Source of the DNA: Halisarca cf. caerulea
Taxonomy: Eukaryota > Porifera > Demospongiae > Chondrillida > Halisarcidae
Reading direction: 5' to 3'
Assembly: GCA_963170055.1 (NCBI GenBank)
Contig: CAUJGJ010000030.1
Span: 1,040,001 to 1,055,000, forward strand
DNA length: 15,000 bases
Translations under genes and position numbers: made by a program
Shown here: positions 1-8,665 of the stretch, one piece after another
How positions within the stretch are numbered: the first letter of the stretch is position 1
How the letters are laid out: every line of letters begins with the position of its first letter
Notes under the pieces: model-generated
Database searches by the model: none
The model's input: only the letters and a program-made list of their open reading frames with translations
Told to the model about the DNA's origin: nothing

Positions 1-538
1 CTGATTTTCTTCTATATTCAGAGCTTTCATCAGATCTCTCATGAATGGATGTACCAGGTATAGCAATCTTTTCGCCTTGCTGTGTAGTGCTATTCTGATA
101 TAAGGGTCGATTGTGATCTATTTCCTCTTGCTTTTGCTCAAATTTCTTCATGGCTTCTTTATGCTCCTTGAATTCCAGTGTAGAAAGTCCCAATTCTTTA
201 GCTACTTCCTGTTCCTTCTTCTTCTGACCTTCCTCCATTACCTTGCTCTGTTTATCTAACAGAGCTTCGGTAGACACTGCATGTTGCATGGCGATTTGTG
301 ATACAGTATTCTGTAGTGATTTGCTCATAATTTGTTCATCAGCTGGGATATTATGAAGAAGTTCCCATTCATTATATGACTGGGTTGGACAATCAACAGA
401 ACTACCTTCTGGTTCAACCTTGCCAACAACAGTTTCAGGCAATGCAAGGTATGAGTGACGCTTGTGGTCATGTTCCTTGAATAAATGTCTACAGTCACGT
501 ACATGGTCCGGAAATTTGCGAAAGCTAGTATTGGAGCT
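1..538 (-). other. CYLD-like gene, third coding exon (truncated by window edge)
   Basis: After the acceptor TTCTCTCTTAG (AG at 540-539) the frame starting AGC TCC AAT is open without a stop to position 1, about 179 residues. It begins SSNTSFRKFPDHVRDC, plausibly the degenerate second half of CAP-Gly 2. It continues through a WELLHNIPADEQI segment into a Lys/Glu/Gln-rich helical stretch (VMEEGQKKKEQEVAKELG). There is no ATG-initiated ORF here because this is an internal exon. A 95-residue minus-strand open frame ending at 325 is out of frame with the exon and partly intronic. Confidence 0.62.
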
Positions 539-1899
539 CTAAGAGAGAACAAGAACACATTGTCAAAAAGGAGAGCATTAAGCATGCAGCAGTACTGAAT
601 CATTACAATCAATCAACCAATTAATTTGAGGAGAAAATATAACATAAATAATATAATATGCTCATATACTCTCATTATGAGATACTGACAAACACAAGAA
701 TCCATTATAGACAGATATTCACTGTAAAACAGAATTCTCAAAACTCAATAGACACATGCATGTACAGAGCAATTTGAAAGTACGCACATCGGTCTCAATT
801 CCAATGATATGGTCTTCTATGTTATGTCTATGATAAGCCCACTTCACTTTCCCGGATATTCTCTTGCCATTCTTGTCAAAAACGAATACTTTGTCATCTT
901 TGCAGAATTCCTGTCCAGATTTACTTTTTACAAGGGGAAGCACAACCTCCCCACGAGCAACCTTGGAAGAGGCTTGTTTTGATTTGGTTAAATTCAGATG
1001 GGATGCAGGCAAGAAGACTCCATGATTGTTTGAACAAAGGAAATAGCGACCTTCCTTGAATGAACCATCGCAGGTTCCCTTCGGGACCTGTATTGGGAAT
1101 ATAAACACCCTGTAATCGCAGATCGAAATTGAGTAATATCATACAGTAATAATAATTAACTAAACAGCAAGTAATTCGAGTTAAAAACTCGTGCTGCCCA
1201 CACACTCAAATCTATTGCAAAGCATTGAAGAGTAACAGCTACAGCTGAAAATTCATTGACTACAATTAAGTTTTATAGACTTTGACAATATTGTTGTTTA
1301 GTTGATCATTGTTACTGCATATATATAAATTCACATTTCATAGTTGTTAATTATTAAAAAAATTCTGACCATGAGCTACATGCAGCGAAAACTGCACATT
1401 GTTACACTAGAACACTTACTGGCAATTCAATTCCAAAGTAGGTGCCAATTTCTTGATGAATGCCTCCAATGTACCTGATTGTACCACGAAGGGTGCTGCT
1501 GCCGATTAAACCAGATTTGGGATCTTTTCCCATAGGAAGAGTGATCCAGATGTGCTCATCAACTCTTAAATCCTTAAGCTTGTCCATTATTTGCTTGTCC
1601 TTAAACAAATCCCAGCGCTCTCCAGGTGATTTGATGGGTGCAAGTATTCTATATTCCACACTAGTCACATATGCTACATCGTCTGTTGAGCATTCAAATT
1701 TCTTGCTACGATCTAATGCCATTCTGCCACGAACAACATCTCTTGTTCCATCACCTTCGATCACAAGCAGCTCTCCCTTCAGAAGGTGTTCCGGTGATTG
1801 ACTTGACCACACACGGTCTTTAAGTTCCTTCCAAGTGCCCCTCTGCAGAGGTATGTCTCGACAAGCTATGTAGTACCTTTCATCAACTTTCGAAGACAT
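1..1899 (-). CDS. CYLD-like CAP-Gly protein, 5' part of a multi-exon gene (3' end outside window)
   Basis: Exons on the minus strand: 1899-1420, 1087-788 and 538 to beyond 1, all joined in phase 0, giving about 439 residues so far. I see an N-terminal region (residues 1-136) with a PGERWDLFKD segment like the stretch before the first CAP-Gly domain of CYLD. A CAP-Gly module follows (about 137-192: RGTIRYIG, GTYFGIELP, then CDGSFKEGRYFLC and HGVFLP). A second, poorer CAP-Gly-like module (about 225-295) has GKVKWAYH and IIGIETD but lacks the usual GxxDG. Last is a Lys/Glu/Gln-rich, probably helical stretch. CYLD is a cytoplasmic, microtubule-associated deubiquitinase that trims K63- and M1-linked chains in NF-kappaB signalling. 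Its USP catalytic domain would lie left of position 1 and is not visible, so catalytic activity is unknown. The start at 1899 was chosen over an in-frame ATG at 1944 because MSSKVDER immediately follows a possible acceptor (CTGCAG) and the longer N-terminus looks non-coding. A non-catalytic CAP-Gly paralogue is the main alternative. Confidence 0.7.
539..787 (-). other. Intron between CYLD-like exons 2 and 3
   Basis: A 249-bp AT-rich intron. The donor is GTGCGT (from 787) and the acceptor is a strong polypyrimidine tract ending TTAG (at 539). Both sides are phase 0. A slightly downstream GTACTT (at 783) is an alternative donor but would break phase. Confidence 0.6.
788..1087 (-). other. CYLD-like gene, second coding exon
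   Basis: The acceptor is a pyrimidine-rich tract ending CCCAATACAG before GTC (exon starts at 1087). The exon encodes exactly 100 residues from VPKGTCDG to GIETD and ends before a GTGCGT donor (intron from 787). It completes CAP-Gly 1 (DGSFKEGRYFLC, HGVFLP) and begins the second module. The ATG upstream of VPKG lies in the intron and is not a start. Confidence 0.68.
1088..1419 (-). other. Intron between CYLD-like exons 1 and 2
   Basis: A 332-bp AT-rich intron. The donor GTAAGT (from 1419) matches consensus and the acceptor is AATACAG (ending 1088). It splits CAP-Gly 1 exactly between GIELP and VPKGTCDG, in phase 0. Confidence 0.68.
1420..1899 (-). other. CYLD-like gene, first visible coding exon
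   Basis: The exon encodes 160 residues and ends in GGA ATT GAA TTG CCA followed by a consensus donor GTAAGT (intron from 1419). The frame is open to 1944, and a TGCAG acceptor-like site sits directly before the ATG at 1899, so a 5'UTR intron may end there. The exon carries the N-terminal region and the first half of CAP-Gly 1. A 113-residue open frame on the opposite strand is its shadow. Confidence 0.68.
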
Positions 1900-2264
1900 C
1901 TGCAGATACAAATGTGTATCACTTAAACTTTCATATTTAAACATAATTAACCCTCTGACCTTTAATGCAAACTACACAATAATATTTCTGATCGGAAGTT
2001 ATACTTCAGAGGGTTCCAGTTCCATATCAACATGCAATAACCATCATTACTGACAAAACCACAGCAAAGTTTAAAGTACAAAAATCACTAAATACCACCT
2101 AAGGTCCGCACGTGCAGCCCACCCTCAGACCATATTGCTGTCTTAACCACATGGTATTGCTCGAGCGAGGCTATAGAGAAATTTCGTCGTTTTTTGGCTA
2201 TTTGACACCTGAGTATTGTTTGGTTTTTTCTTCATTTTAAAGCATCTTGGTTCGTCACTCTCGC
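1900..2264. other. Intergenic stretch between CYLD-like gene and DIRS relic
   Basis: This should hold the 5' flank or 5'UTR of the CYLD-like gene (minus strand) and perhaps the left terminal region of the DIRS-like element. I see no ORF and no clear TATA box. I could not match an inverted or split direct repeat here to the sequence past 4273, so the left end of the element is undefined. Confidence 0.3.
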
Positions 2265-2429
2265 ATGTCGGAAAGCATGAGAAGCAATGATCCCGGTGAG
2301 CAGGAGGATACTCCAAGGTCCACAGACCCAGCCAGTGTGATTCTCACGATGCTGCTACAGTCGCCAAAGGCCTTAGAAGCACTAGGCAGGGGATTGGCTC
2401 CGACAGTCGCCCCCCAATCAAATCAGTGA
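2265..2429 (+). pseudogene. Possible gag N-terminal fragment of the DIRS-like element
   Basis: A 54-residue frame from ATG 2265 to the stop at 2427. It is hydrophilic and Ser/Pro/Glu-rich at first, then has one amphipathic segment (SVILTMLLQSPKALEALG). I assign it to the element only by position and by its resemblance to short acidic N-termini of DIRS ORF1. It could equally be unrelated. Confidence 0.3.
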
Positions 2430-2465
2430 ATGGCCAGGCTATAAAGCTAGCAATACCAGACATGC

Positions 2466-3403
2466 ATATATACAGATGCGTCCCTTGTGGGTTGGGGTGC
2501 AGTCAGCAATCAAATCCAGATTGGAGGTGCGCGTGGACAGAAGTGGAGAGGTCCCTTCACATCAACTGTCTAGAACTTCTGGCAGCATGGTATGCCATCC
2601 AAGCTTTCACAAGAGACCAAAGGAAAGTGAACATCTAGCTCCTCTGGATAGACAACCATTCAGCGATTGCATACATCAGCAACATTGGGGGGACACGATC
2701 AATTTGGTTAGCAAGGATGGTGACCAACTTCTGGTCATGGCCCCTGAAGAAGGGGATATTCATCCAGGCAAAGCATATTGCAGGCAAGGAGAATGTAACA
2801 GCCAACAGAATGTCAAGAAGTCACCAAGATCATTCTGATTGGAAGTTGAATCCGTATGTTTTCAACAGGATCAATCTCTTCTGGGGTCCACTTCAAGTGG
2901 ATCTCTTTGCTACTCGGCTGTCAACACAACTCCTAAAGTATTACAGCTGGAAACCGCAACCCATAGCAGAAGCAGTCGATACCTTTCTCCAGGATTGGAC
3001 AGTAGTGAGAGGGTATACGAATCCTCCATATTGCCTCATATCCAGATGTCTGAGAAAAATTGTCCACGAAAAAGCACAAGTAGTGATGATCACACCCATG
3101 TGGACAGCACAACCATGGTTCCCTCTTATTCTGAGAATGTGTGTGGACTATCCATGCCTTCTTCCCCAGTGCCACAATCTAGTCAACCCAATAGCCAATT
3201 CACGGATACCTATGGACAACCTCAAGTTGGTCGCTTGGCATATTGCAGGCAATCCCTCTCAGAGCAGGGCCTTTCAACTGAAGTTAAAGAACTGGTGTCA
3301 GCCTCCTGTAGACACGGAACCCACAAGAATTATGACTCTGCATGGAGGAAGTGCGAAAGGTGGTGTGTTGATGCAAATACCTCTCCCATTCGTTCCTCTT
3401 TGA
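2466..3403 (+). pseudogene. RNase H plus Dam-methyltransferase-like region, broken
   Basis: RNase H motifs in order: YTDASLVGWG (first catalytic Asp, 2469), LELLAAW (catalytic Glu, about 2569), LWIDNHSAIAYIS (second Asp, about 2643) and AKHIAGKENVTANRMSR (about 2780). The normally acidic residue of the last motif reads Asn, so that catalytic position appears lost. Lesions: YTDAS is in a different frame from what follows, which places a frameshift near 2528, and a TAG stop lies at 2636-2638. The frame then runs open to 3403 through VDLFATRLSTQLLKYYSW and GYTNPPYCLISRCLRK. The NPPY there resembles motif IV of adenine methyltransferases and is typical of DIRS1-type elements. The last part overlaps the recombinase in another frame. 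Confidence 0.72.
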
Positions 3404-4273
3404 ATAATGTCCTATCCTTTTTGACACACCAGTTTCAAATGGGTTTGAGCTACAGATCAGTCAATCTTTATCGGTCAGCTATCTCTTCAATTCACCCAAA
3501 GATATAGATGGATTTACAGTGGGTACCCATCCATTGGTGACTCGATTGTTGAAGGGTATTTTTAACAAAAGACCCCCACTACCTAAGTATAGCCACTCCT
3601 GGCCAGTACACAAGGTCTTTGCATATTTGTGTTCACTTGGAGTAAATGATGCTCTCAATCTACAACAGCTATCGCAAAAATTGGCCACGTTATTGGCTCT
3701 TTATTGTGCGTGTAGATCATCAGATCTGATCTTGATATCAATCAATCACTGCAGTTTTTCAGGTGAAGGAGTTACAGTTGAGCAGTCTAGACCAGGTCAT
3801 ACTCAACCACCACTAGAAATTCCTTTCTACTCAAACACAACTTTGTGTCCCGTTCTATGCCTAAGAGCATATATCCAGGCTACTGCATGAGCAGTTTCGC
3901 TCACGTAATGCTTAGGATGCAGAATGGAATCCATCACAACTTCTACTCAGCATTTACAAGCCTTACATGCCAGTTCAAGCATGTACTATTGCGAGATGGG
4001 TGAAGACAGTGCTATCCAGAGCGGGTTTTGATACAACTACCTTCACAGCTCACTCAACTCGAGGTGTAGGAACTACTATATAGCATTGACTGGCAGAGCT
4101 ACATTGAAAGAGGTACTAGATCAAGCAGATTGGTCATCCTCTCGAACTTTCTATATAGACATCATTTCAGACCTCAACCATTCTCCACTTTCTCATCCCA
4201 AGTACTTGGAACAGGGGATCCAGATGCTTCAAAATTACATGTTGATATGGAACCGGAATCCTCTGAAGTATAA
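3154..4273 (+). pseudogene. DIRS-type tyrosine recombinase, frameshifted
   Basis: The N-terminal core-binding part (GTHKNYDSAWRKCERWC, about 3315) leads into a catalytic part with CRSSDL (first Arg, about 3711), HSTRG (HxxR, about 4052) and RTFY (nucleophilic Tyr codon at 4152). All recognisable catalytic residues are present. The frame is broken four times: two extra bases near 3500-3508 (ATATAG), one extra T near 3888, two extra bases near 4076-4082 (TATATAG) and two near 4153-4157 (TATATAG). A TAG also lies at 3913-3915. After the last shift the reading continues to a TAA at 4271-4273. The start is uncertain because the frame overlaps the preceding region; ATG 3154 is the best candidate. 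Confidence 0.72.
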
Positions 4274-4500
4274 TTACCGAATTGCTGAGGTCTGTAAGAC
4301 TGTAAGCTATTTGGAGTTATACGAAGAGGGTGAAGGGAATTATCAACATGTCCCACCCACCCAAGCCCGTCACAGCCATCGTACTATAGATCCATCATCA
4401 TGATGATGGAACAAGGGTTTAACAAACTCTGTTGTGTTGCTTATTACTTGATTTAACATTTTAATATGAACTGCATGGGCTAGCTGGTCCTCAACAAAAA
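4274..4500. other. No recognisable feature (3' flank of DIRS relic)
   Basis: Contains a short CATCATCATGATGATG palindrome (about 4393-4408) and AT-rich sequence. Any right terminal repeat of the element should lie here, but I could not pair it with the left flank. Confidence 0.2.
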
Positions 4501-4501
4501 A

Positions 4502-4580
4502 TGGTCTGAAGCATTGTACGTACGTACATGCTTCAGAAGCATGTACGTACGTGTTTCAATCCTGAACAATAATCAGACCA
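4502..4580. repeat. Foldback structure with 17-bp perfect arms
   Basis: Arms 4518-4534 and 4536-4552 (ACGTACGTACATGCTTC and its complement) are separated by a single A. An outer pair, TGGTCTGA (4502-4509) and TCAGACCA (4573-4580), encloses them, with a short TGAA/TTCA pair between. It is probably a foldback or MITE remnant. The reading frame through it is not a gene. Confidence 0.6.
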
Positions 4581-4986
4581 GGACTAGCTATACGACAGTG
4601 GTGGAGCATCTTAACCATGTTCATGGTTCCAGTAATCATGCACAAAAGGCCAATGCAAGTAGTCCGGCAGGTCCGGCGAATTCCGGACCACTTTATAGCC
4701 CAAATTCCCTTTTAAAAACTGAAACCAAAGCTTTCACAAAGCTTCAAAGGAATTATAATGTAAGTAATATCCTGCATATAGCTAAACACACATATAGGGT
4801 CTTCATAATTGCAAATAGTAATCACCAATGGCAAGTATAATCTCTTACTGGAAGGAAAATGAAGTGAAAGAAAACGATAATGGCACTCTGACAATCTAAA
4901 GCACCATCTTCAAGAAAGTGCTATTTTAGGACAGGTTGTGAATTTATCATGTGATTACATTGCACAATCATTCATGTGGCGTGGCA
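4581..4986. other. No gene; one GC-rich hairpin
   Basis: GGTCCGG and CCGGACC around a CGAATT loop (about 4669-4688) form a 7-bp stem, with another GTCCGG just before it. The rest is AT-rich with no coding signal I trust. Confidence 0.3.
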
Positions 4987-5214
4987 TCAAAGATCTATGG
5001 TGGCATTCGGCACTACAGTATATACCACTTTGTGAGGTCTGTTCTTTAGGGTTACATGCAGCGCTACAAATGGCATTGCCTCTGTCTTCCCATCAACAAA
5101 AGGGTTTAAACTCCCACTGTGATCGTTTGAAAAGAAATCGATTGAGAAGCGTTCATTTCGAGCTTTGTGGATCCAATTTGATAGCTGAACGTCCATGGCT
5201 ATAGACAGTGCCAT
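4987..5214 (-). CDS. Hypothetical small ORF, 75 aa
   Basis: Begins MALSIAMDVQLSNWIHKARN and ends VVYTVVPNATIDL. I do not recognise it. Its mixed, soluble-looking composition is less repeat-like than most frames here, and it could be a decayed exon, since it lies on the same strand just downstream of the possible lyase relic at 5290-5406. No signal peptide, membrane segment or clear splice sites were seen. The opposite strand is also open over most of it, which lowers confidence. Confidence 0.22.
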   Translation of the reverse strand: MALSIAMDVQLSNWIHKARNERFSIDFFSNDHSGSLNPFVDGKTEAMPFVALHVTLKNRPHKVVYTVVPNATIDL

Positions 5215-5289
5215 GTGCTTTGCACAATGTGTATTAAATTTTGAAACTTAATGAAATGTTAGAGTAAACGTTGTGTTGTAACCTATATG

Positions 5290-5406
5290 TATAACACATA
5301 CATATGTCCTGCATCTTATTGACATTGACAATTTCCACTGGACCACCCCAAAAATGCTTGCTCCAGGCCTGCCATAGATAGTATCAATGCATGCCTTCAC
5401 CAGCTC
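5290..5406 (-). pseudogene. Possible 2-hydroxyacyl-CoA lyase-like (ThDP enzyme) exon relic
   Basis: The minus strand reads ELVKACIDTIYGRPGAS from 5406. The IYGRPGA core matches the segment near the end of the N-terminal thiamine-diphosphate-binding domain in 2-hydroxyacyl-CoA lyases and relatives (acetolactate synthase superfamily). After a one-base shift near 5354 another frame gives GPVEIVNVNKMQDIC, which resembles what follows in lyases. No flanking exon was identified, and the frame is broken, so this looks like a relic. Chance similarity over about 35 residues cannot be excluded. Confidence 0.3.
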
Positions 5407-5918
5407 AATTGATTATGCTCGTATTTCTTTTGGTATGATACAAGAAAGTAATAAGGCCGATATATTATAACTGCCCCAGTGGTTCCTCCAGCCTTGATAA
5501 TTCGAGAATTACCTGTTGATACGTCAATAATATTCATATTCTCAATGGATAAGCTCTTATTTGTACTGCAGTTAGCGACAGTTTTACTAGCGAAGACATG
5601 AACTTCTTTGAGAAGGAAACTCCCTCCCCTGATAGAGACCTAGCTACTCTCCTGGCGACAACGAGCTAACTAGAGACGTCTCACAAAATCCCCTAAAAAT
5701 GAGCACGTACAGACCGGCTAGGCTTCATACGATCTGTCCCCGCGATCGAATTTCGGGCAGGTTGTTTATAGCTTTTTTCTCTACTACAGAACTTATGGAA
5801 AAACTTCCCCTTAAGAGTGGGCTATAGCTGGCTTTAGCAGCGCTCATTTCAAAGGTGGCTCACTATTCTAGTGGTCACTCCCATAGTTTCTGTGCTATGA
5901 TGCAACTGAGCAACATTA
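5407..5918. other. No gene recognised; somewhat CpG-richer stretch
   Basis: A 46-codon minus-strand frame starting MNIIDVSTGNSRIIKAGG lies here but matches nothing I know. Between about 5640 and 5760 CpG dinucleotides are commoner than around it (ACGAGC, GACGTC, CCGCGATCGAA), which could mark an old insertion or a regulatory patch. Confidence 0.2.
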
Positions 5919-6110
5919 AAGGTAAAAGCAGGTACTTTCGGGAAGCTGGTAATTCCAGGAGACTGGTCGGGGTAAAAGGGACTAGACTAGATGCGGAATA
6001 TGGCAATAACCTTTCCACTAATCTCCTTTGGCTTTTCAGTTTGATGTATCCTGAAAGTTATAAGACATTCCCGAAATTACCAGCTTCCCGAAAATATCTG
6101 CTTTTACCTT
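5919..6110. mobile_element. Small TIR element (MITE-like), 192 bp
   Basis: Arms 5919-5954 and 6075-6110 are inverted over 36 bp with two mismatches (AAGGTAAAAGCAG, then TTTCGGGAAGCTGG). About 120 bp of unrelated sequence lies between them. No clear target-site duplication flanks it. An 87-codon open frame spanning it is an artefact of the repeat. Confidence 0.65.
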
Positions 6111-6509
6111 ATCAGTGAAAGATACTAGGACGAGGTAAATCTCCCGCTAAGTATTTAAACAGGGTATCTAAGTATCAAACAAGGAGCAAATATCACACAG
6201 CAAAGAGATATCAAAGCCTTACTTTTGGACAAGACCGAAACAGGCAAAAAAGATGACGACGATTGGAGTTTCCCGGCTTTCCAAAAATAGACACAATATG
6301 TCATGGGTATCCAGAACGTTATACCTCGCAGAATTAGTGTTGCAGATCATGAATTATTGTGCTACATGATATAACTGACCGTGTGTTGTGCTGCAGTACT
6401 ATCATTAACAATATTTCTGAATCATTTGAGTACATAACTAGTGGACAAATCAGACACCGACACTAGGTGCTCTCCGGCATTAGAATAGTGATTTGACTAC
6501 CTTGATTCT
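6111..6509. other. No recognisable feature
   Basis: AT-rich unique-looking sequence. No ORF, RNA gene or repeat arms seen. Confidence 0.2.
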
Positions 6510-6510
6510 T

Positions 6511-6583
<73 letters not shown>
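6510..6583. repeat. (TA)n microsatellite
   Basis: About 74 bp of alternating TA with one phase break (ATAATA near 6520). Confidence 0.95.
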
Positions 6584-6584
<1 letters not shown>

Positions 6585-7215
6585 TCAAACATGCATGAGA
6601 TGACAAGATATATGACACATGCAGAACAGTGTAATTTGCTGTATGTACAAGTGCGTAGCTACCATATGGGCAACTGAGGTGGAAATTGTATGTTTCACAA
6701 AAAAGAAAAAGGCTATAGCGTACAGCTAGTAAAGATGCACGCATGGCCCAGATAATTTAGCATCCCTGGCTATTTGATTCAACTCTGAGAATTTATATAG
6801 GTTGATCAGAAGCCAATTCTAGCTTGGTTCAAAGGGAAAGAAGCTCTTTTCTACCAGTTTACTGCAAAATTTGCATGGTTGTCTTCACATTGAGGGAAGC
6901 CATTGTGTTAGGTGACAAGGTGACAATCATGCTGGAAAATACTATATATGCATAATTATGTAACATACTCAATTTTAAATTATTATAACAATTGTTCGTT
7001 TCTCGAATTGTATAGATCAATGCAAAGTGTTATGTATGTATCCATATACCAACTTGACGTACAATACATGTGTAAAACATATGCATCTAACAGTACATGC
7101 ATACACATAGACTATGCATGTCATACACCGTGTCACATACATGCACATATGTATGCATGCACGTACACACATACACACATGATGCATACAGTCTCCATAC
7201 TGAAAGTATGTCAAG
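6584..7215. other. No gene; alternating purine-pyrimidine low-complexity DNA near 7020-7190
   Basis: From about 7020 the sequence is rich in ATGCAT, GTACAT and CACATAC words, a degenerate purine-pyrimidine-alternating tract. The frames on both strands (98 and 65 codons) are products of this composition. Confidence 0.3.
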
Positions 7216-7239
7216 AGTCACTCTGTAATCTCACAGCCT

Positions 7240-7297
7240 CCTAATCCGACACTTTTTCAAGTCCCAAGAAGTGTCAGATTTGAGAGGTTTCACTGTA
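7240..7297. mobile_element. Truncated MITE, right end only
   Basis: TCCGACAC and GTGTCAGA can pair (about 7244-7279), followed by GAGAGGTTTCACTGTA. The terminal CACTG plus TA is the outward end seen in other small elements here (10013-10020, 13615-13622). The left TIR is absent. Confidence 0.35.
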
Positions 7298-7674
7298 TTC
7301 GATGCCAAGGAATACAGGAATTCTATGCTGGATCACAAAAGAGGGGCAAGAAGAATAACTCTTGCACTTTGTCTGACCCCAAAGGATCCTAAGGCTTGCA
7401 TCCTTGACAGTAGTACAGCATTTATTGTAGACTGTATTGATCATGTTATAGCATATAAAAGGCATATTTTTCATCTATTTCCTAAAATATCCTGCCTTTC
7501 AGGAACCCTTAATGTATATGCTGAGATACAAGTTTAGGGAGGCAGCAGAACTCCGGGGGGACCCCCACTATATGCAGCCCTAAGTAGGAAAATTGCAATC
7601 TTCCACTCCAAGAGTATTCTAAGAACTTGAGCTCACCTCTCCTTCTCGAGTTACAAATTTAAACAGCTAATATG

Positions 7675-7675
<1 letters not shown>
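7298..7675. other. No recognisable feature
   Basis: The 88-codon open frame here begins inside the MITE remnant and has no domain I recognise. Contains a GGGGGGACCCCC word near 7556. Confidence 0.2.
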
Positions 7676-7761
<86 letters not shown>

Positions 7762-7794
7762 TGGGTGTGGTGTGTGTGTGCATGTGTGTGTGTG
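7676..7794. repeat. (GT)n microsatellite
   Basis: Pure GT to about 7754, then imperfect GT with ATG, GGG and CATG interruptions. Cys-Val frames through it are artefacts. Confidence 0.95.
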
Positions 7795-8000
7795 AACAAG
7801 TTTGTGTGCCAAGGGCAAGGACATGTCAGAGCATTATATGTGGTTGCAATACTAGTACTGTCAACATTCTACAGAAGCCAAATATTAGTTTATCTGTCTG
7901 GCTCATCAAAATTAACACAGCCAGTGTCAGAGAATTGAATGTTAGTGGAGGTGGACCCACAAACATTTGGATGCTTTGAAATTTATTTTTAGTATACTGT

Positions 8001-8110
8001 TACAGCGAAACTTATCATCTATATAGAAGGATCACCTGTCTGTAGTGTCCACTACAGGGTTGTCTGGGAACCACTGAAGCAATATATACTACTGCCCCTC
8101 AATCTATATA
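8001..8110. mobile_element. Degenerate MITE, left end
   Basis: Starts TACAGCGAAACTT, close to the outward end at 7297 read in reverse (TACAGTGAAACCTC), and contains GGATCACCTGTC and AGTGTCCACTACAGGG. No matching right end was found, so this is tentative. Confidence 0.3.
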
Positions 8111-8438
8111 AGGACCACCTGTGAACAAGTAATTCTGGAAAAATAAACTTGGGGCTGCCGCCCCTCATCCTGAATCACTTGCAAATATGTTATTATAATA
8201 ACGGTTTATCTTTGCCAAAATGCAGCGAATTTTCTTCAAAATTGCAACGAATACGAAAAATACAAAGCTGAAGGATAAAACTACTTCATAAACCTGTACC
8301 ATTGTTTCAGAGGTAAACCGTTGCTTTTTCATATTCTGGCTTCTTTTTTAACAGCAGCCATTTTTATTCGCCTAACTTTCTGTTGCGCGTTACACTACCG
8401 GAATTCATAATGCCCCTAAAAACATAGAATACAGTACA
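8111..8438. other. No gene recognised
   Basis: One GGGGCTGCCGCCCC hairpin (about 8150). The rest is AT-rich without coding signal. Confidence 0.2.
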
Positions 8439-8665
8439 ATTATGCACACATTTATCATGAAGCCCTATAATAATCACTTAGTCTAGCTCACAATGTACAT
8501 CAGAATTTGTAATGAACCCAGTAGACTTAATGTCTCAACATCTACCCTGCAAGGCAGACAAATGCAATACTGATCCAGGCCTATGAAAATAGAACATGGC
8601 TGGAGACGGTCAGTGGTGTATATACACATAATAAAAACACTCCGACTAGGCATCATGATAAATAT
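8439..8665 (+). repeat. Dispersed repeat family, copy A
   Basis: Starts ATTATGCACACATTT, then CATGAAGCCCTATAAT, CTTAGTCTAGCTCACAATG, TACATCAGAATTTGTAATGA, CAAGGCAGACA and CTATGAAAATAGA. It ends with a GTGTATATACAC module and TAGGCATCATGAT. The same block recurs in the same orientation at 11161 and 12264. No coding capacity, and no clear poly-A tail or TIR. Confidence 0.8.

Larger units (their letters stand above)
2265..4273 (+). mobile_element. Decayed DIRS-like tyrosine-recombinase retrotransposon
   Basis: Order on the plus strand: a possible gag N-terminus (2265-2429), RNase H (about 2466-2815), a methyltransferase-like region (about 2830-3290) and a tyrosine recombinase (about 3154-4273) overlapping the previous frame. 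RNase H followed by an overlapping tyrosine recombinase is diagnostic of the DIRS order. The NPPY motif in the linker favours the DIRS1 group, which carries a Dam-methyltransferase-like domain, over Ngaro. The reverse transcriptase is absent: only about 37 bases separate the gag-like stop from the RNase H start. Stops and frameshifts in every part show the copy is inactive. Terminal repeats were not found, so both ends are approximate. Confidence 0.75.

Noticed and set aside
4514..4840. 108-codon frame after the DIRS relic
   Set aside because: Starts inside the 4518-4552 palindrome and has no recognisable protein pattern.
5855..6118. 87-codon plus-strand frame
   Set aside because: It covers the TIR element arms; no domain, and its end is set by the repeat.
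6948..7244. His/Tyr/Thr-rich frame, plus its antisense partner
   Set aside because: Low-complexity ATGCAT and CACATA composition, open on both strands.
7550..7570. GGGGGGACCCCC and, at about 8150, GGGGCTGCCGCCCC hairpins as terminators
   Set aside because: Bacterial-type terminators do not apply here, and neither site follows a gene.
7672..7979. Cys-Val-rich open frames over the GT tract (also at 8826-9170)
   Set aside because: Pure products of translating (GT)n; no coding context.
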